Position numbers and translations under genes: made by a program. This document shows positions 47,581 to 58,339 of a DNA stretch of 64,000 bases, one piece after another. This stretch comes from Anaspis maculata (taxonomy: Eukaryota > Arthropoda > Insecta > Coleoptera > Scraptiidae): positions 5,695,253 through 5,759,252 of the forward strand of contig OX421965.1 of assembly GCA_949128115.1 (NCBI GenBank). Direction: 5' to 3'. A model generated the notes under the pieces. The model did not search any database. It saw only the letters and a list, made by a program, of their open reading frames with translations, and was not told where the DNA came from. How positions within the stretch are numbered: the first letter of the stretch is position 1; every line of letters begins with the position of its first letter.

Positions 47581-48998
47581 TCAGACCTTATGCAATTGTA
47601 CGGCGAACGACAAAGCAGAATATATCATTTTCATCATCTGTAATATATACACAAATTATGAGCACAAGAACTCCAAGAACTGTTTATAATGAATAATCAT
47701 GTTCGTAACTTTGCCTATTTATTACCTTCATTCCCATTTCATAATTCATGCTGACGTAAAAATTTTTGAATGTCGCGGGTGATTGAAGGTAAGGTAGTAA
47801 GCTCAGCAAATTGCGTTTGTTCTTGTTGTCCCACATGTACCAATGATTCGCTTGCATCAGTTCGTGGAGGAGATTCTCGTTCTGAGCAAAATAAAATCAT
47901 AGTAACTGCTTCAATCATTTCAGCTATCGTTTTACCGCTTCTAACAGCAGTTGACCAAAAGTTATCATGCCAAAGGCTATCGTAGAGAAGAGAAACATGA
48001 ACGCAAAAGCTAATATCAGTTGATTTATTTTTTCTTCAGCCTGAAACATTAATGAAAATTGAATAGAGCAGAGAAACTTGAGAATTCAGCTCTGCTTCCT
48101 GTATAAACCGCGATGGCACCTCCAATAGCGATCAACACTCCACACGTACAAAATGGGAGGATAAGAACAGCAATTTCTTTGTTCTTGTCCAATACTAACC
48201 TGAAGAAAAGCAGGCTAATAGACTCATTTATCAAAATAAAAAAAACTATGAACAAAACTTACTTGTTTAGATTTTGATGACGACTGGTGCAACATATCAA
48301 ATATCAAACGTTTCCTTATTTTAGTTTGACACGTTTCTTCAGAAAACCTAACGTCCGATATGTTTTGTATATCTTTTTCCAGCAAAACCACTTGAAATCG
48401 TCCATGTTGAATTCCATACATCAGCTGACCACAGTGCACAGCCAAAGTCGGAAAAGACATCAACACAGACAAGCGATACACTACCGCAGATGAAAGGCGG
48501 ACGTGAATATTTGATGAAAGATACACGTGAATCAGTTTGGGAATTAAACTGATTTCTTGGTCAACGTAGTTCCACGTAATGGCGGCGAGTGATCCCACGA
48601 TCACTGAGAAGGTGATCGTGAAAGCGTACAAAGTCGACATGCGGGCTTCTCGTTCGATTCTCAGTTTCGTTGCGGTGCCGGCACTTTCAATAGACCACAA
48701 AAAGAAATCGGTGAAAACCGAACTGGCCATGTCGTCCCGCTCGATCAAGGCCACGTCGATCAAAACTGCCTGCAATCATCGACATCAACAGGGAAACCTT
48801 CTGCCAGAGTCTGACGGGCGTACGAAAAGGGTTAGGCCGAAAGAAAGCAGGTACTTTCCGACGATTCCAGCTTGAAACGTGTGCACAAAAAAACAGACGT
48901 GCAGAAGTACTATTGCTAAATTGAAAACGAGACACAACTTCGTCAACCTCTTTACGTATTTCGACTAGTAAAAATCGTAACAGATGACACGTACCCAT
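47581..48998 (-). pseudogene. Odorant receptor (7tm_6), multi-exon, frameshifted
   Basis: The C-terminal exons are clear and phase-consistent: 48040-47936 (AEEKINQLILAFAF...TFGQLLLEA), 47881-47726 (NENLLHEL...HWYMWDNKNKRNLLSLLPYLQSP) and 47637-47581 (MMKMIYSALSFAVQLHKV, stop), each bounded by GT-AG. They match the insect odorant receptor C-terminus, including the W...RNLL...Q.P stretch and the terminal YS motif. An upstream exon 48776-48263 holds several membrane segments and ends at GTAAGT. A hydrophobic exon near 48199-48105 follows, but its phase does not join cleanly. At 48768-48775 a tandem GCAG-GCAG disrupts the frame between the N-terminal part (48998-48776, ATG at 48998) and the rest. 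It would act as a ligand-gated channel subunit in olfactory neurons. I judge it a pseudogene or a gene with misjudged splicing. It begins 35 bp from the palindrome at 49033. Confidence 0.72.
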
Positions 48999-49032
48999 TT
49001 CAAACAGTCATCTGTGGATGGAATTTGGTCGA

Positions 49033-51236
49033 TATATAATAAACAGGTCAACACATGGGAAGTGGTCCACCCCAAAATTTCGTCTCATTTTGAGGGGGCG
49101 TATCTCGGAAAATACGTTACCAATTACTAAAAGTCTGCTGATGCCTAAAAGAGGGTCGTTTTGGCTACAAGGTATCACAGCGTGTCTGGTGTTCAATAAT
49201 ATTGTACTTGATATACAGGGTGACAACGGAAGGAGTGCCGAAGTGGTCCATTTTCAGCACTAATAAGTAACTTTTGCTAAAAAAATTCCAGACTTTTTCT
49301 GGTGCCATTTTTAGAGAGCACTTATCAAAATCTCGAAACGGTTTTTGACTTGTCTCCGTATAATTTTTTTTGAAGAAGATGTGTCACTTCATGTGAAATT
49401 TGAATTTTCTGATGCTGCTTCCGTCATTGGTCATGCAGTTGGCTGTAATTTGGCACAAATGCATGATTTGCCGTAAGAAACTACTCAATGAAAATTTTTC
49501 ACTTCAAGGACACCTAATGGTGCTACCCCTGTGGTCACCTGGTACCTGCTTAGGGTCGGTCTCGAATGGGGTAGGTTGCGACAATACATTTCATGTTTAT
49601 CAAACATAGTGTGGCTCAAAGATAGATGTAACCATTACCATTTAGTAACCATTCGTTGCATTACAAGTCCCATAGATACCATATCAGCCCTATCTTGGTT
49701 ACTTTTGTACAGGGTGATTTATACGAAAAGTTACAAGGCTCTATCTCGAGAACGGAAGAAGGTAGAATAAAAAATTTTCCTTTTGTTCCAATCTGACACC
49801 GCGGTGCACATTCCAGCATAGTGTGGATTTTTTCAAAACAGCCCTCAAGTAGGGGTTGAAATTGACCATGCCACTTTGGAAAAGGATTTTTTTTAATGGA
49901 TATCTTGTCAATCTGAATGGCAATATAAGTGCCAAATGACATTCTCAAATTGATATGCCCAACCCTGGAGTTCCTACCCCAAGTGGAAATTGATTAAAAA
50001 AATGTTTATTACGAAACTGTCTACCCTATAAAAAAGGTTTCATAAGGCCACCACCAATTAAACAATGTGTATTGGAATGCAAACATGAGAACGAAGATAT
50101 AAAAAACTGAAAAGATGTTATTTCACACAAGGCACGCGTTTTTTGATTGGGCTGTTTTATTTTGTTTATTTGATCAAGTCCCGACCCCACAAACATCAAT
50201 AATTTGATGTCTATTTGATCCACATCAGAAGGATATGTTAGATCGAATAACCTTTTTTTAAAAGGTAGACAGTTTCGTAATGAACATTTTATTATTAATT
50301 TCCACTTGGGGTAGAAACTTAAGAGGTTGGGCATATCAATTTGAAAATGTCATTTTGCACTTATATTGCCATTTAGATCAGCTAGATATCCAATAAAAAA
50401 AACACTTCTCCAAAATGGCATAATCACCTTCAACCCCTAGTTAGGGGCTGTTTCGAAAAAATCTACACTATGCTGAAATGTGCACCGCTGTGTCAGATTG
50501 GAACAAAAGGAATAATTTTGATTCTACCTTCTTCCGTTCTCGAGATAGAGCCTTGTAACTTCTCGTATAAATCACCCTGTACAAAAGTAACCAAAATAGA
50601 GCTGATATGGTAACTATGGGACTTGTAATGCAACGAATGGTTACTAAATCTATATTTGAGCCACACTGTGTCTGATAAACATGAAATGTATCGTCGCAAC
50701 CTACCCCATTCGAGACCGACCCTAAACAGGTACCAGCTGACCACAGGGGTAGCACCATTAGGTGTCCGTGAGGTAAAAATTTTTTATAGGGTAGTTTCTT
50801 ACGGCAAATTATGCATTTGTGCCAAATTACAGCCAACTGCATGACCAATGACGGAAGCAGCATCAGAAAATTCAAATTTCACATAAAGTGACACATCTTT
50901 TTCAAAAATCAAAATACGGAGACAAGTCAAAAACCGTTTCGAGATTTTGATAAGTGCTCTCCAAAAATGGCACCAGAAAAAGTCTGGAATTTTTTAAGCA
51001 AAAGTTACCCAGTGTTGAAAATGGACCACTTCGGCACTCCTTCCCTTGTCATCCTGTATATCCAGTAAAATGTCAGTGAACACCGGACACGCTGTGATAC
51101 CTTGTAGCCAAAAAGACCCTCTTTTGAGCATCAGCAGGCTTTTAATAATCGGTAACGTATTTTCCGAGATATGTCCCCTCAAAATGAGGCGAAATTTTGG
51201 GGTGGACCACTTCATGTGTTGACCTGTTTAGTATAT
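49033..51236. mobile_element. 2.2-kb foldback palindrome with concentric layers
   Basis: Left arm 49033-50031, loop to 50262, right arm 50263-51236. The outer ends read AAACAGGTCAACACATG and its complement, next to TATA-rich sequence. Inner inverted pairs of TA-flanked ends are CAGGGTGACAACGG (49216) with CATCCTG (ending 51057), and CAGGGTGATTTATACG (49710) with CACCCTG (ending 50579). Short frames on both strands mirror each other and are not genes. Confidence 0.9.
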
Positions 51237-52843
51237 TAGCCCAGGCGCCAGGGAGCAAAAATCAGCTCAATAAGGAAATAATTGTTTCCTGGCTGGAAAC
51301 TAGCTTAAAACGATCTGTGTGACTTAGGTTTTGACATACTAATTTCCCCTCTTTCGGAAATGTCGGCGTCATGTCGCCATCATCAACAAGAAGTGCACCA
51401 GCGTAGTTTTTGCCGAATATCTTGATTTTGGGCCATCTGACAGCAAAAGATGTGAGGAGTCATTTTAAAACCAATGAAATTCCCTACGGAATAGTTTTCA
51501 AATGACTTTTCTGCGACCTATGGTTTTCGAGATAGAGCTTCTGGAAGCGAGAGGCATTGTCGTAAAAGCTCCATGGCCACTTGACTCGAAAAACTAAAAT
51601 GTCGATGTGACAAAAAAATTTCAAAATGAGATTTCTCGAGAATCCTTAATGCTATAGTTGCGGTGATGGTCTTGAACTCTTTCTCTTGAACCGTTGATTA
51701 CGAATATAGAAAAGTCAAAAACGTCACATTGTACATATACAGGGTGTACTGAGGGAATCAAATTAGATCAGAGAAATTTTACATATTTCTTCGATTTAGC
51801 CTATATGCGACACTCTAAGCACCTAACACGAGTCCAATATCAATATGGATTTGCTCTATAAGCTTCACTTAATACACTAAAGAAGTGGTCAGCTCACAGC
51901 TTTACTGTAAAATGTTTCGAAAGCCCTCTGAAATCATCAAAATATTAAAAATTTACAGTACCAAAGGAATATATAAAACAGTATATTATATACCAAGGGA
52001 CCAAAGTGAATTTTTAATTTGGTGATTTGAACCCAAAAGGCCCTCAAGCAACAAAGTTCACCCAAGGGATCAAAAATTCACTTTGGTTCCTTGGTATATA
52101 ATATACTGTTACATACATTTCTTGCTACTGTAAATTTTAATGATTTCAGAGGGCCTTCAAAACATTTCACAAGAAGGCTGTGAGCCTTCTACACTGATAC
52201 ACTTCTTAAGTGTATCAAGTGAAGCTTGCAGAGCAATTCATATCGATATTGGACTCGTGATAAGTGCTTAGAGTTTCGCATAGGCTAAATCGAAGAAATA
52301 TGTCAAATTTCTCTGTTCTGATTTGATTCCCGTAGTACACCCTGTATATGTACAATGTGACGTTTTTGACTTTTCAATACTCGCAATCTACGGTTAAAGA
52401 GGAAGAGCTGAAGACCATCACCGCAACCATAGCATGAAGAATTCTCGAGTAATCTCATTTTGAATTTTTTTTTGTCACATCGACATTTCAGTTTTTTGAG
52501 TCAAATGGCCATGGAGCTTTCACGACAATGACTCTCGCTTCCAGAAGCTCTATCTCAAAGACTATAGGTCGCAGAAAATTGATTGAAACATCAAACTGTA
52601 GGAAATTTCATAGGCTTCAAAATGACTCCTTACATCTTTTGCTGTCTGATGACCCAAAATTAAGATATTCGGCAAAAACCACGCTGGTGCACTTCTTGTT
52701 GATGATGGCAACATGACGCCGACATTTCCGAAAGGGGGGAAACTAGTCTGTCAAAACCTAAGCTACACAGATCGTTTTAAGCTAGTTTCTAGCCAGGAAA
52801 CAATTATTTCCTTATTGTTTTCCCTGGCGCCTGGGCTATATTA
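51234..52843. mobile_element. 1.6-kb foldback palindrome abutting the previous one
   Basis: Left arm 51234-52016 and right arm 52072-52843 with a 55-bp loop. The ends are ATTAGCCCAGGCGCCAGGGA and complement. An inner pair, TA-CAGGGTGTACTG (51740) with CACCCTG-TA (ending 52344), lies symmetrically. The junction with the palindrome on the left is the TATATTA shared by both, so one element probably inserted at the end of the other. Confidence 0.9.
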
Positions 52844-54958
52844 TTCAACAAGCGGGAGATGTTTGCTTCTTACTCATGAGGATGCAGTTTGCCGACACGA
52901 GCCTTGGCGAGTGGCGTAAAGCATCCGAATGAGTAAAAGCTATTACCCGCGAGTAGAATACTATGCTTTATCCAGTCTCATTGAAAAATTCAGGCATGTA
53001 TGCGCGTGATAATGCGTGCATTATTCAATAGGTTTGGATGAAATTTATTATACAATTACTACTAGTGTACCAGTCATCCGCTGCTTTTTATCGTAAGGCA
53101 TTTTGTTCAAAGATTCAAGTACAAATGATAAAAACGACGCGTTGGAGAGTGGGGATGTAATAAGTGAACTAAAACTAGATTCGAAACTGCTACTTTTAGT
53201 TTTAATTTGAGTAGGCAAAAACAAAAGAGACAGGCAATTCGTAATCTATTTGACCAACCACCACAATCGTTCAGCTAAAATTAATGACCAATAATTGGAA
53301 GTTGAGTAATATCTAAACGTGCGTTGAAAGAGGGAAAGTTTTGTGTTTATCCTGGAAGTATTAACGATTTCGTGTGGTGTACACTGTAGGTACACGTAGG
53401 TAATAATAAATGACAACAAAGAAAACTTTAGGTCGCCGTTTTGGTGACAATGACAATGACACTGACAGTTTTGACACGGAGTGTACTGGTTTGATGCATT
53501 TTGGCTATCTTGTCACTGTGACACCAAGACAAAATTCCAAAAATCAGTACACTCTGATCAGGGCGATCACTGTACAGTTGTGTCAAAAAAGCGGTATATC
53601 GCAAATTTCAGCGACACATCGCTCGTGCGGACCTTGCTTTAATGGGGCCTTGCAATTGAAAAACTCAACGTGAGGTCGCCACTACTGTAGGGGGCGCCTA
53701 CTTCGATGAATCGGCTGTAACGACGGGAAAAACAGGGGAGTTTGAGTAGTTTGACCAGTAACTGACAGTGACCGGAGACGTCAAGCAAGAAACAGAGGTT
53801 ATCCAAATTTCAAATCAAAACATAAAATGACGGACTTCGGTCGCTGAAGCGTCAACGCTATCAAAATTGTCGAATTTGCCCCCAACGGTTGTGGCGCCCT
53901 CGGTGTGTGAAAGTGGCAGTGCAAGGCCCCATTGTGACTATTTTTTTTACGTTTTAAACCAATAGCGACGCTGTATTTAGTACCACGTTACCATTACAAC
54001 CAATGTCAACAGTTTTGCAATGGCAAATTAATGGTCGGTCTGTCCGTCTGTCTGTCCGTGTAGACATTAAGAAGTTGTGCTCCTCCTCGGGGAATAAAGC
54101 TAGAGCCTTGAAACTTTTTCCGATGGATAGCTGAGGGTCCCAAGGGTGGCCAAAGAGCATTATTTTTTATCGATACATAGCATCATCATGATTATAAAAA
54201 AAACAAGATTTCTTATATAAACTTTTGAAAAATTGAACTTCTCCCCGGGTAATGAAGCTAGAATCTTGGAACTAGAACTTTTTCTGATGGATAGCTTAGG
54301 TCTTCAGAGGTGGCCAGTGGGCAGATTGGATTTCATGGTTGCGCCGCAATCTTGGTCGCCATACTGAAATTTCTTATAAGTGGGACGATTGTCATGAAAC
54401 GTGAAACCAACTCTTGTATCGTATGAACATTCTTATTTTCAAACTGGACTTCATTCCCATCATTGACAGATCTGCACCAAGAAAATGCGCTATTGCGACT
54501 CACGCAAATGGGGGCGATATTTAGCTGTCGTTTTATGTTCGTGCTATTATTTTCACAAATAGGGTAACTCGGGGAGTGATGGTGAACAAAATATTGGAGG
54601 CCTCTAGTTTTGCAATGAATTGAAATTGAACAGTATAAACTTCACACAGTTTTCCATGTGCATAAAGCTAACAGATATAGAGCAAGAAAGTGTAATATTT
54701 GTGATAATAAACTAAATATTGCAATTCTTAAAAAAAGTTTGATCCACCATCTCACCCACACCATTTGGGTGAGTTGGTGAATGCAGTGAATGCTTTGTGG
54801 GTAAGATGGTGACCCGTAAATCACAGTGTTTCAACCGAGGTTTCAACAGAATAGATAACATATAGGTATCACATCGGATCACAATTCAACTTTTTGAACA
54901 AAAATTTCCCGCAAGGATCGCAATCGGTCGCATATTTTGTGCGGTCTCGTTTGTTCAA
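52844..54958. other. No gene recognised; one diverged direct repeat
   Basis: 54065-54165 and 54232-54330 share GAA(G)CTAGA(G/A)CCTTGGAA-like, TTTTTC(C/T)GATGGATAGCT and AGGGTGGCCA-like blocks in direct orientation, preceded by a GTCTGTCCGTCTGTC run. No coding evidence elsewhere. Confidence 0.5.
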
Positions 54959-56053
54959 ATGCGGCAGTGCATTGACTCAGTCTTCTCCACAAAATACCAC
55001 CACATTTTCCAGTCGAAACCAAGACTCACTCCCCCATGTCACTACAAGCTCAAATCCATTCTAAACTCTCTAAGCTTGATCCCAACAGAAGTTTGTTCAC
55101 CACAATCAAATAAGGGTGCCCCATGGACCTTCTCTTCCCCAACTTACCACACCAGCCTATCCAGCTACCCCAAACACTTCACTTCCCCTGTCATCCTTCA
55201 GAACTTACACAAAGAAATCATAGCTTCGAATCAAGGTTCCTCAGTTCTATATACAGATGCATCTAAAGGCAACAACAGCGTCGGAGTTGCGATTGTGACC
55301 GCAGCCGACTCCTACAACTACCGTCTGCCCAAATCTACCAGCATTTTCTCAGCAGAACTGCACGGAATCCTTCGAGCTTCAAAAATAGTACATGCGAGCC
55401 CCCATTCCAAGTTTTTAATCTGCACCGACTCCTTAAGTTCAATCCAAAGCATGCAAATCATATACTCTACAAATGCATTAGTGCAACAAATACAACATAC
55501 TCTTTCATCGGCAATAAAGCAAAACAAAGAAGTAATTCTGAGCTGGTGTCCGTCACATGTCGGAATCCGGGGAAATGGAAAGGCTGACCAAGCTGCCAAT
55601 GAGGCGGTAAATTTACCGGAGCACACTAATTTCAAAATCACTGAGTTTGACTTGAAGAATCATTACAAAACAGCTATTCGTGAAAAATGTATCGGATCCA
55701 TGTCCAGCTATAGACCACTCACAATCCAGATCAGTCCACCCATCCTGAGGATCGTAACTAAAACCGTCCCAAACCGAAGGGAAGAAACAACACTGAATCG
55801 TGTATTAATCGGACACACGCTCATGACACATTCCTTCATTTTGTCAAAAGAAGAGCCCCCAGGATGTCCATACTGCAATGAGGTTCGAGTCACCATTCCA
55901 CACCTTTTGTTCAACTGTCAGGGACTTTTGAGACAAAGACAACGGGCAGGGTTTTCAAATGAAGTTTCCCTTACTCGGATGGTTACTCAGAATGGCAATT
56001 TTGGTGTGCTGATGGATTTTCTGAAGGACTCTGGCATTTTTGACCTGATCTAA
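54959..56053 (+). pseudogene. C-terminal part of a third LINE ORF2 (RNase H and zinc finger)
   Basis: A 364-codon open frame. RNase H motifs: LYTDASKGNNSVG near residue 96, SAELHGIL near 130, CTDSLSSIQS near 155, and SWCPSHVGIRGNGKADQAANEA near 196 (GNGKAD where GNEKAD is common). A Cys/His finger follows (CPYCNEV...HLLFNCQG near 295). There is no RT, so the copy is 5'-truncated; upstream the frame stays open a little but is not recognisably LINE. The 3' UTR ends in a poly(A) run at 56420-56434. It differs in sequence from the LINE at 24104-29644, so it belongs to another family, probably of the I type. Confidence 0.85.
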
Positions 56054-57117
56054 AAACAAGACCATCCTCTAATATCAATCCAATACTGCAGACTCCCCAA
56101 GCATCTTCAAGCCTCCCAACATTTCCACTCATACTTTTTTCTACCAAGTCTTAGCATTTTCTGGGAAATTAGAAATAAAAGTCCAGGACAACCGGAAAAC
56201 ATCTACCTACCGCCCAGTGTTGTTGGACGACTTTGGCGAATAGACCGGTAAAACCCTGATCAGGGAAAAAGCGCAAACAGCTAGCGCTCAAACCAGTTTT
56301 GTGCCGGGCCGTCCGACAACACTCCAAAGTTTCCAAACCTGAAAACCAGAAAATCAAGCAAAGACACTGAAACTCAAACCCAACCGTGGGTGCTAATAAC
56401 CATGCAGTTGATGCACCCTAAAAAAAAAAAAAAATGATTAGAAGTAGGTGTTTAGGACCCCTTTGCTTTGAGAAAGACAGTTTGAATGGGTGCAGCGGAG
56501 CATATGTCTCTGCCTGGCTTCTACGCTACCATTTGACATTTGAAAGCTCTATGAGTTGCCGGAGTAACTCGGTCTCTGCCACTGGTGCGATGTCTAGTAT
56601 ATTTCAAATGTCGTATAGACACAGGTATAGACGTGTCATGTACAATGGCTGCACTTTGCACGTATAGTGCGTATGAACAGGCTTGGTAACTGTTGCTATA
56701 AGCGGTGGCCGTCAAATCGCCTATACTAAAGCGGCGTACTCCGCGCTAGTGAGAGGGATACTACCGCGGCCGCTCGGTGGCTCGCGGAACTAACCCGCGC
56801 GTATTGGATGCGGAGACTGATGCAGGAGGAAAAACCGAGCGAGCGGCTTTGCTAAACCGGCCCGGATGGCTGGGATGTCATTCGTTTAAAATCCATATAA
56901 ATTAAATTATTTTTCAAGAAAATAGTTCGAACATTTATTTTAAATGTGGAATATACATTTTTATTCTACCTGAAAAAAACGTTTTTGCAGTTCGTGAAAT
57001 ATACCTATTTAAATCATGGACAAGAATGGTTCACGTTTGATTTGTTAAAATCGTTGAATAAACTATGATATTATTCGTTTAAATTCAATAGATAATAAAT
57101 TACATTTACAAAAATGG
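56054..57117. other. LINE 3' UTR, then unrecognised DNA before the BEL LTR
   Basis: 56054-56434 is the LINE 3' UTR and poly(A). 56730-56880 is GC-rich (GCGGCGTACTCCGCGC, CCGCGGCCGCTCGG) without a recognisable gene. 56890-57117 is AT-rich. Confidence 0.5.
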
Positions 57118-58091
57118 TGTCTCGGCCCCGTTCATTGAGAACTGCATTCGTGTGCACTGAGGGTATGCAACCCAAAATATCCCGGTGTTGTCCAAATCCT
57201 CACCCCTCATCCCCTGTTCGGTGTGCCTGGCACTTGGCTGTCAGGCGCAAGCGTGACCGAGCTCCAGCGCTTTCTTCGGCCGTCTTCGGCATTCTTCGGC
57301 TTTCTTTCCGCTCGTGTTCTTGCCGCTTCGTTCGAAGCGGCGTCGAAGCGGCGTCGATCTACGTACGTCGAGCCGGAAGCCACGCCGTCCTTTTTTGTCA
57401 TCGTTCTCGCGGCCATCTTGTCGTGCCATCGGCGTACATTCGTACTCGACCAGAAGCCCATCCAAGGCCCATCGCGTCCGATAGTGACTCCTGGAGGATC
57501 TCTGCATCATCTCCAAGTCCAGAAAGCGGCAGTTTTCACCGCTTTCACCGGGGAGCGGTTTGGACCAGCCAGCCGCACACAAAGCTCCAGTTTCGGACGG
57601 GATCGAGTCGTTCGTCCGCCATTTTGGTGACGAACACGGGCACTCGTGCATTTCAACGGGGAATCCACCACCGGAACGGCCATCCACCACGACGCCGCCT
57701 TCGGACTCCGCCAGGACGACGCCGCCACCGAATAAGATCCCGTAAGTTCCATATTTTCCATTGTTTTTACCATTTACTGTTTATTCCCGTTTGCCGGGGT
57801 GTATACCTTCAGTGCAGTTCGTCTCGTTTTCAGGACGCCACTCGGCGCCAGCGAACCTGCCCCCGATCAGAACCACTCGGATTTTTCATTTCATTCAATT
57901 CACATTGTTTTTTTTATTGTTTTGTAATTCTGTCTGTTTGTGTTTTTTTGTTTGTTTTGCATTAAAGTTTTTGATTGTTGTTGTGAATTTTATTTCTGAC
58001 TGTCGCTTGCTGCTTTCCCAATCCAAGAGTTATTGTTTTAATGCAGCCTTCATCGGAAGGCTGCCGTCTTTAGATGTGTATCGCGCTAACA
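57118..58091 (+). repeat. Left LTR of the BEL/Pao element
   Basis: Starts TGTCTCGGCCCCGTTC and ends about CTAACA (58091), giving TG...CA ends and about 974 bp. The left end is fixed by alignment with the right LTR; the right end is inferred from the primer-binding site. A short duplication (GCGTCGAAGCG) near 57345 is present here and absent from the right LTR. The long open frames inside are LTR sequence, not genes. Confidence 0.8.
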
Positions 58092-58096
58092 TATAA

Positions 58097-58117
58097 ATTG
58101 GTCCTTCGAGCCGGATA
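58097..58117 (+). other. Putative tRNA primer-binding site
   Basis: TTGGTCCTTCGAGCCGG lies 6 bases inside the left LTR, where the primer site is expected; such TGGTCCTTCGAGCCGG-like sites are usual in insect BEL elements. The tRNA is not identified. Confidence 0.6.
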
Positions 58118-58339
58118 CAGGCTAAGCAGGGTACAGTCAGGAATTTAATTCACCTCACTATTAAAACTTTACAGTCACGGGTCAAACCCACGTGACACTT
58201 GTGCGTTGGTCCAGCGTGTTGATCAATTCGTTTTTCGCCCGTCTCATTCGCACTTTTTTACCTGGGTTGGGGTCGCCATTCAGGTACGCCAACCTAAGGG
58301 TCAGTTGCGTTGTTTTCATTTTTCTTTGTGTCGTACACA

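Noticed and set aside
49400..50875. Mirrored frames such as MNFLMLLPSLVMQLAVIWHKC on both strands
   Set aside because: The two copies are the two arms of one palindrome; there is no start, splice or family support.
57114..57965. 283-codon plus frame as a gene
   Set aside because: It lies almost wholly inside the BEL LTR, and the right LTR repeats the start of the same sequence.
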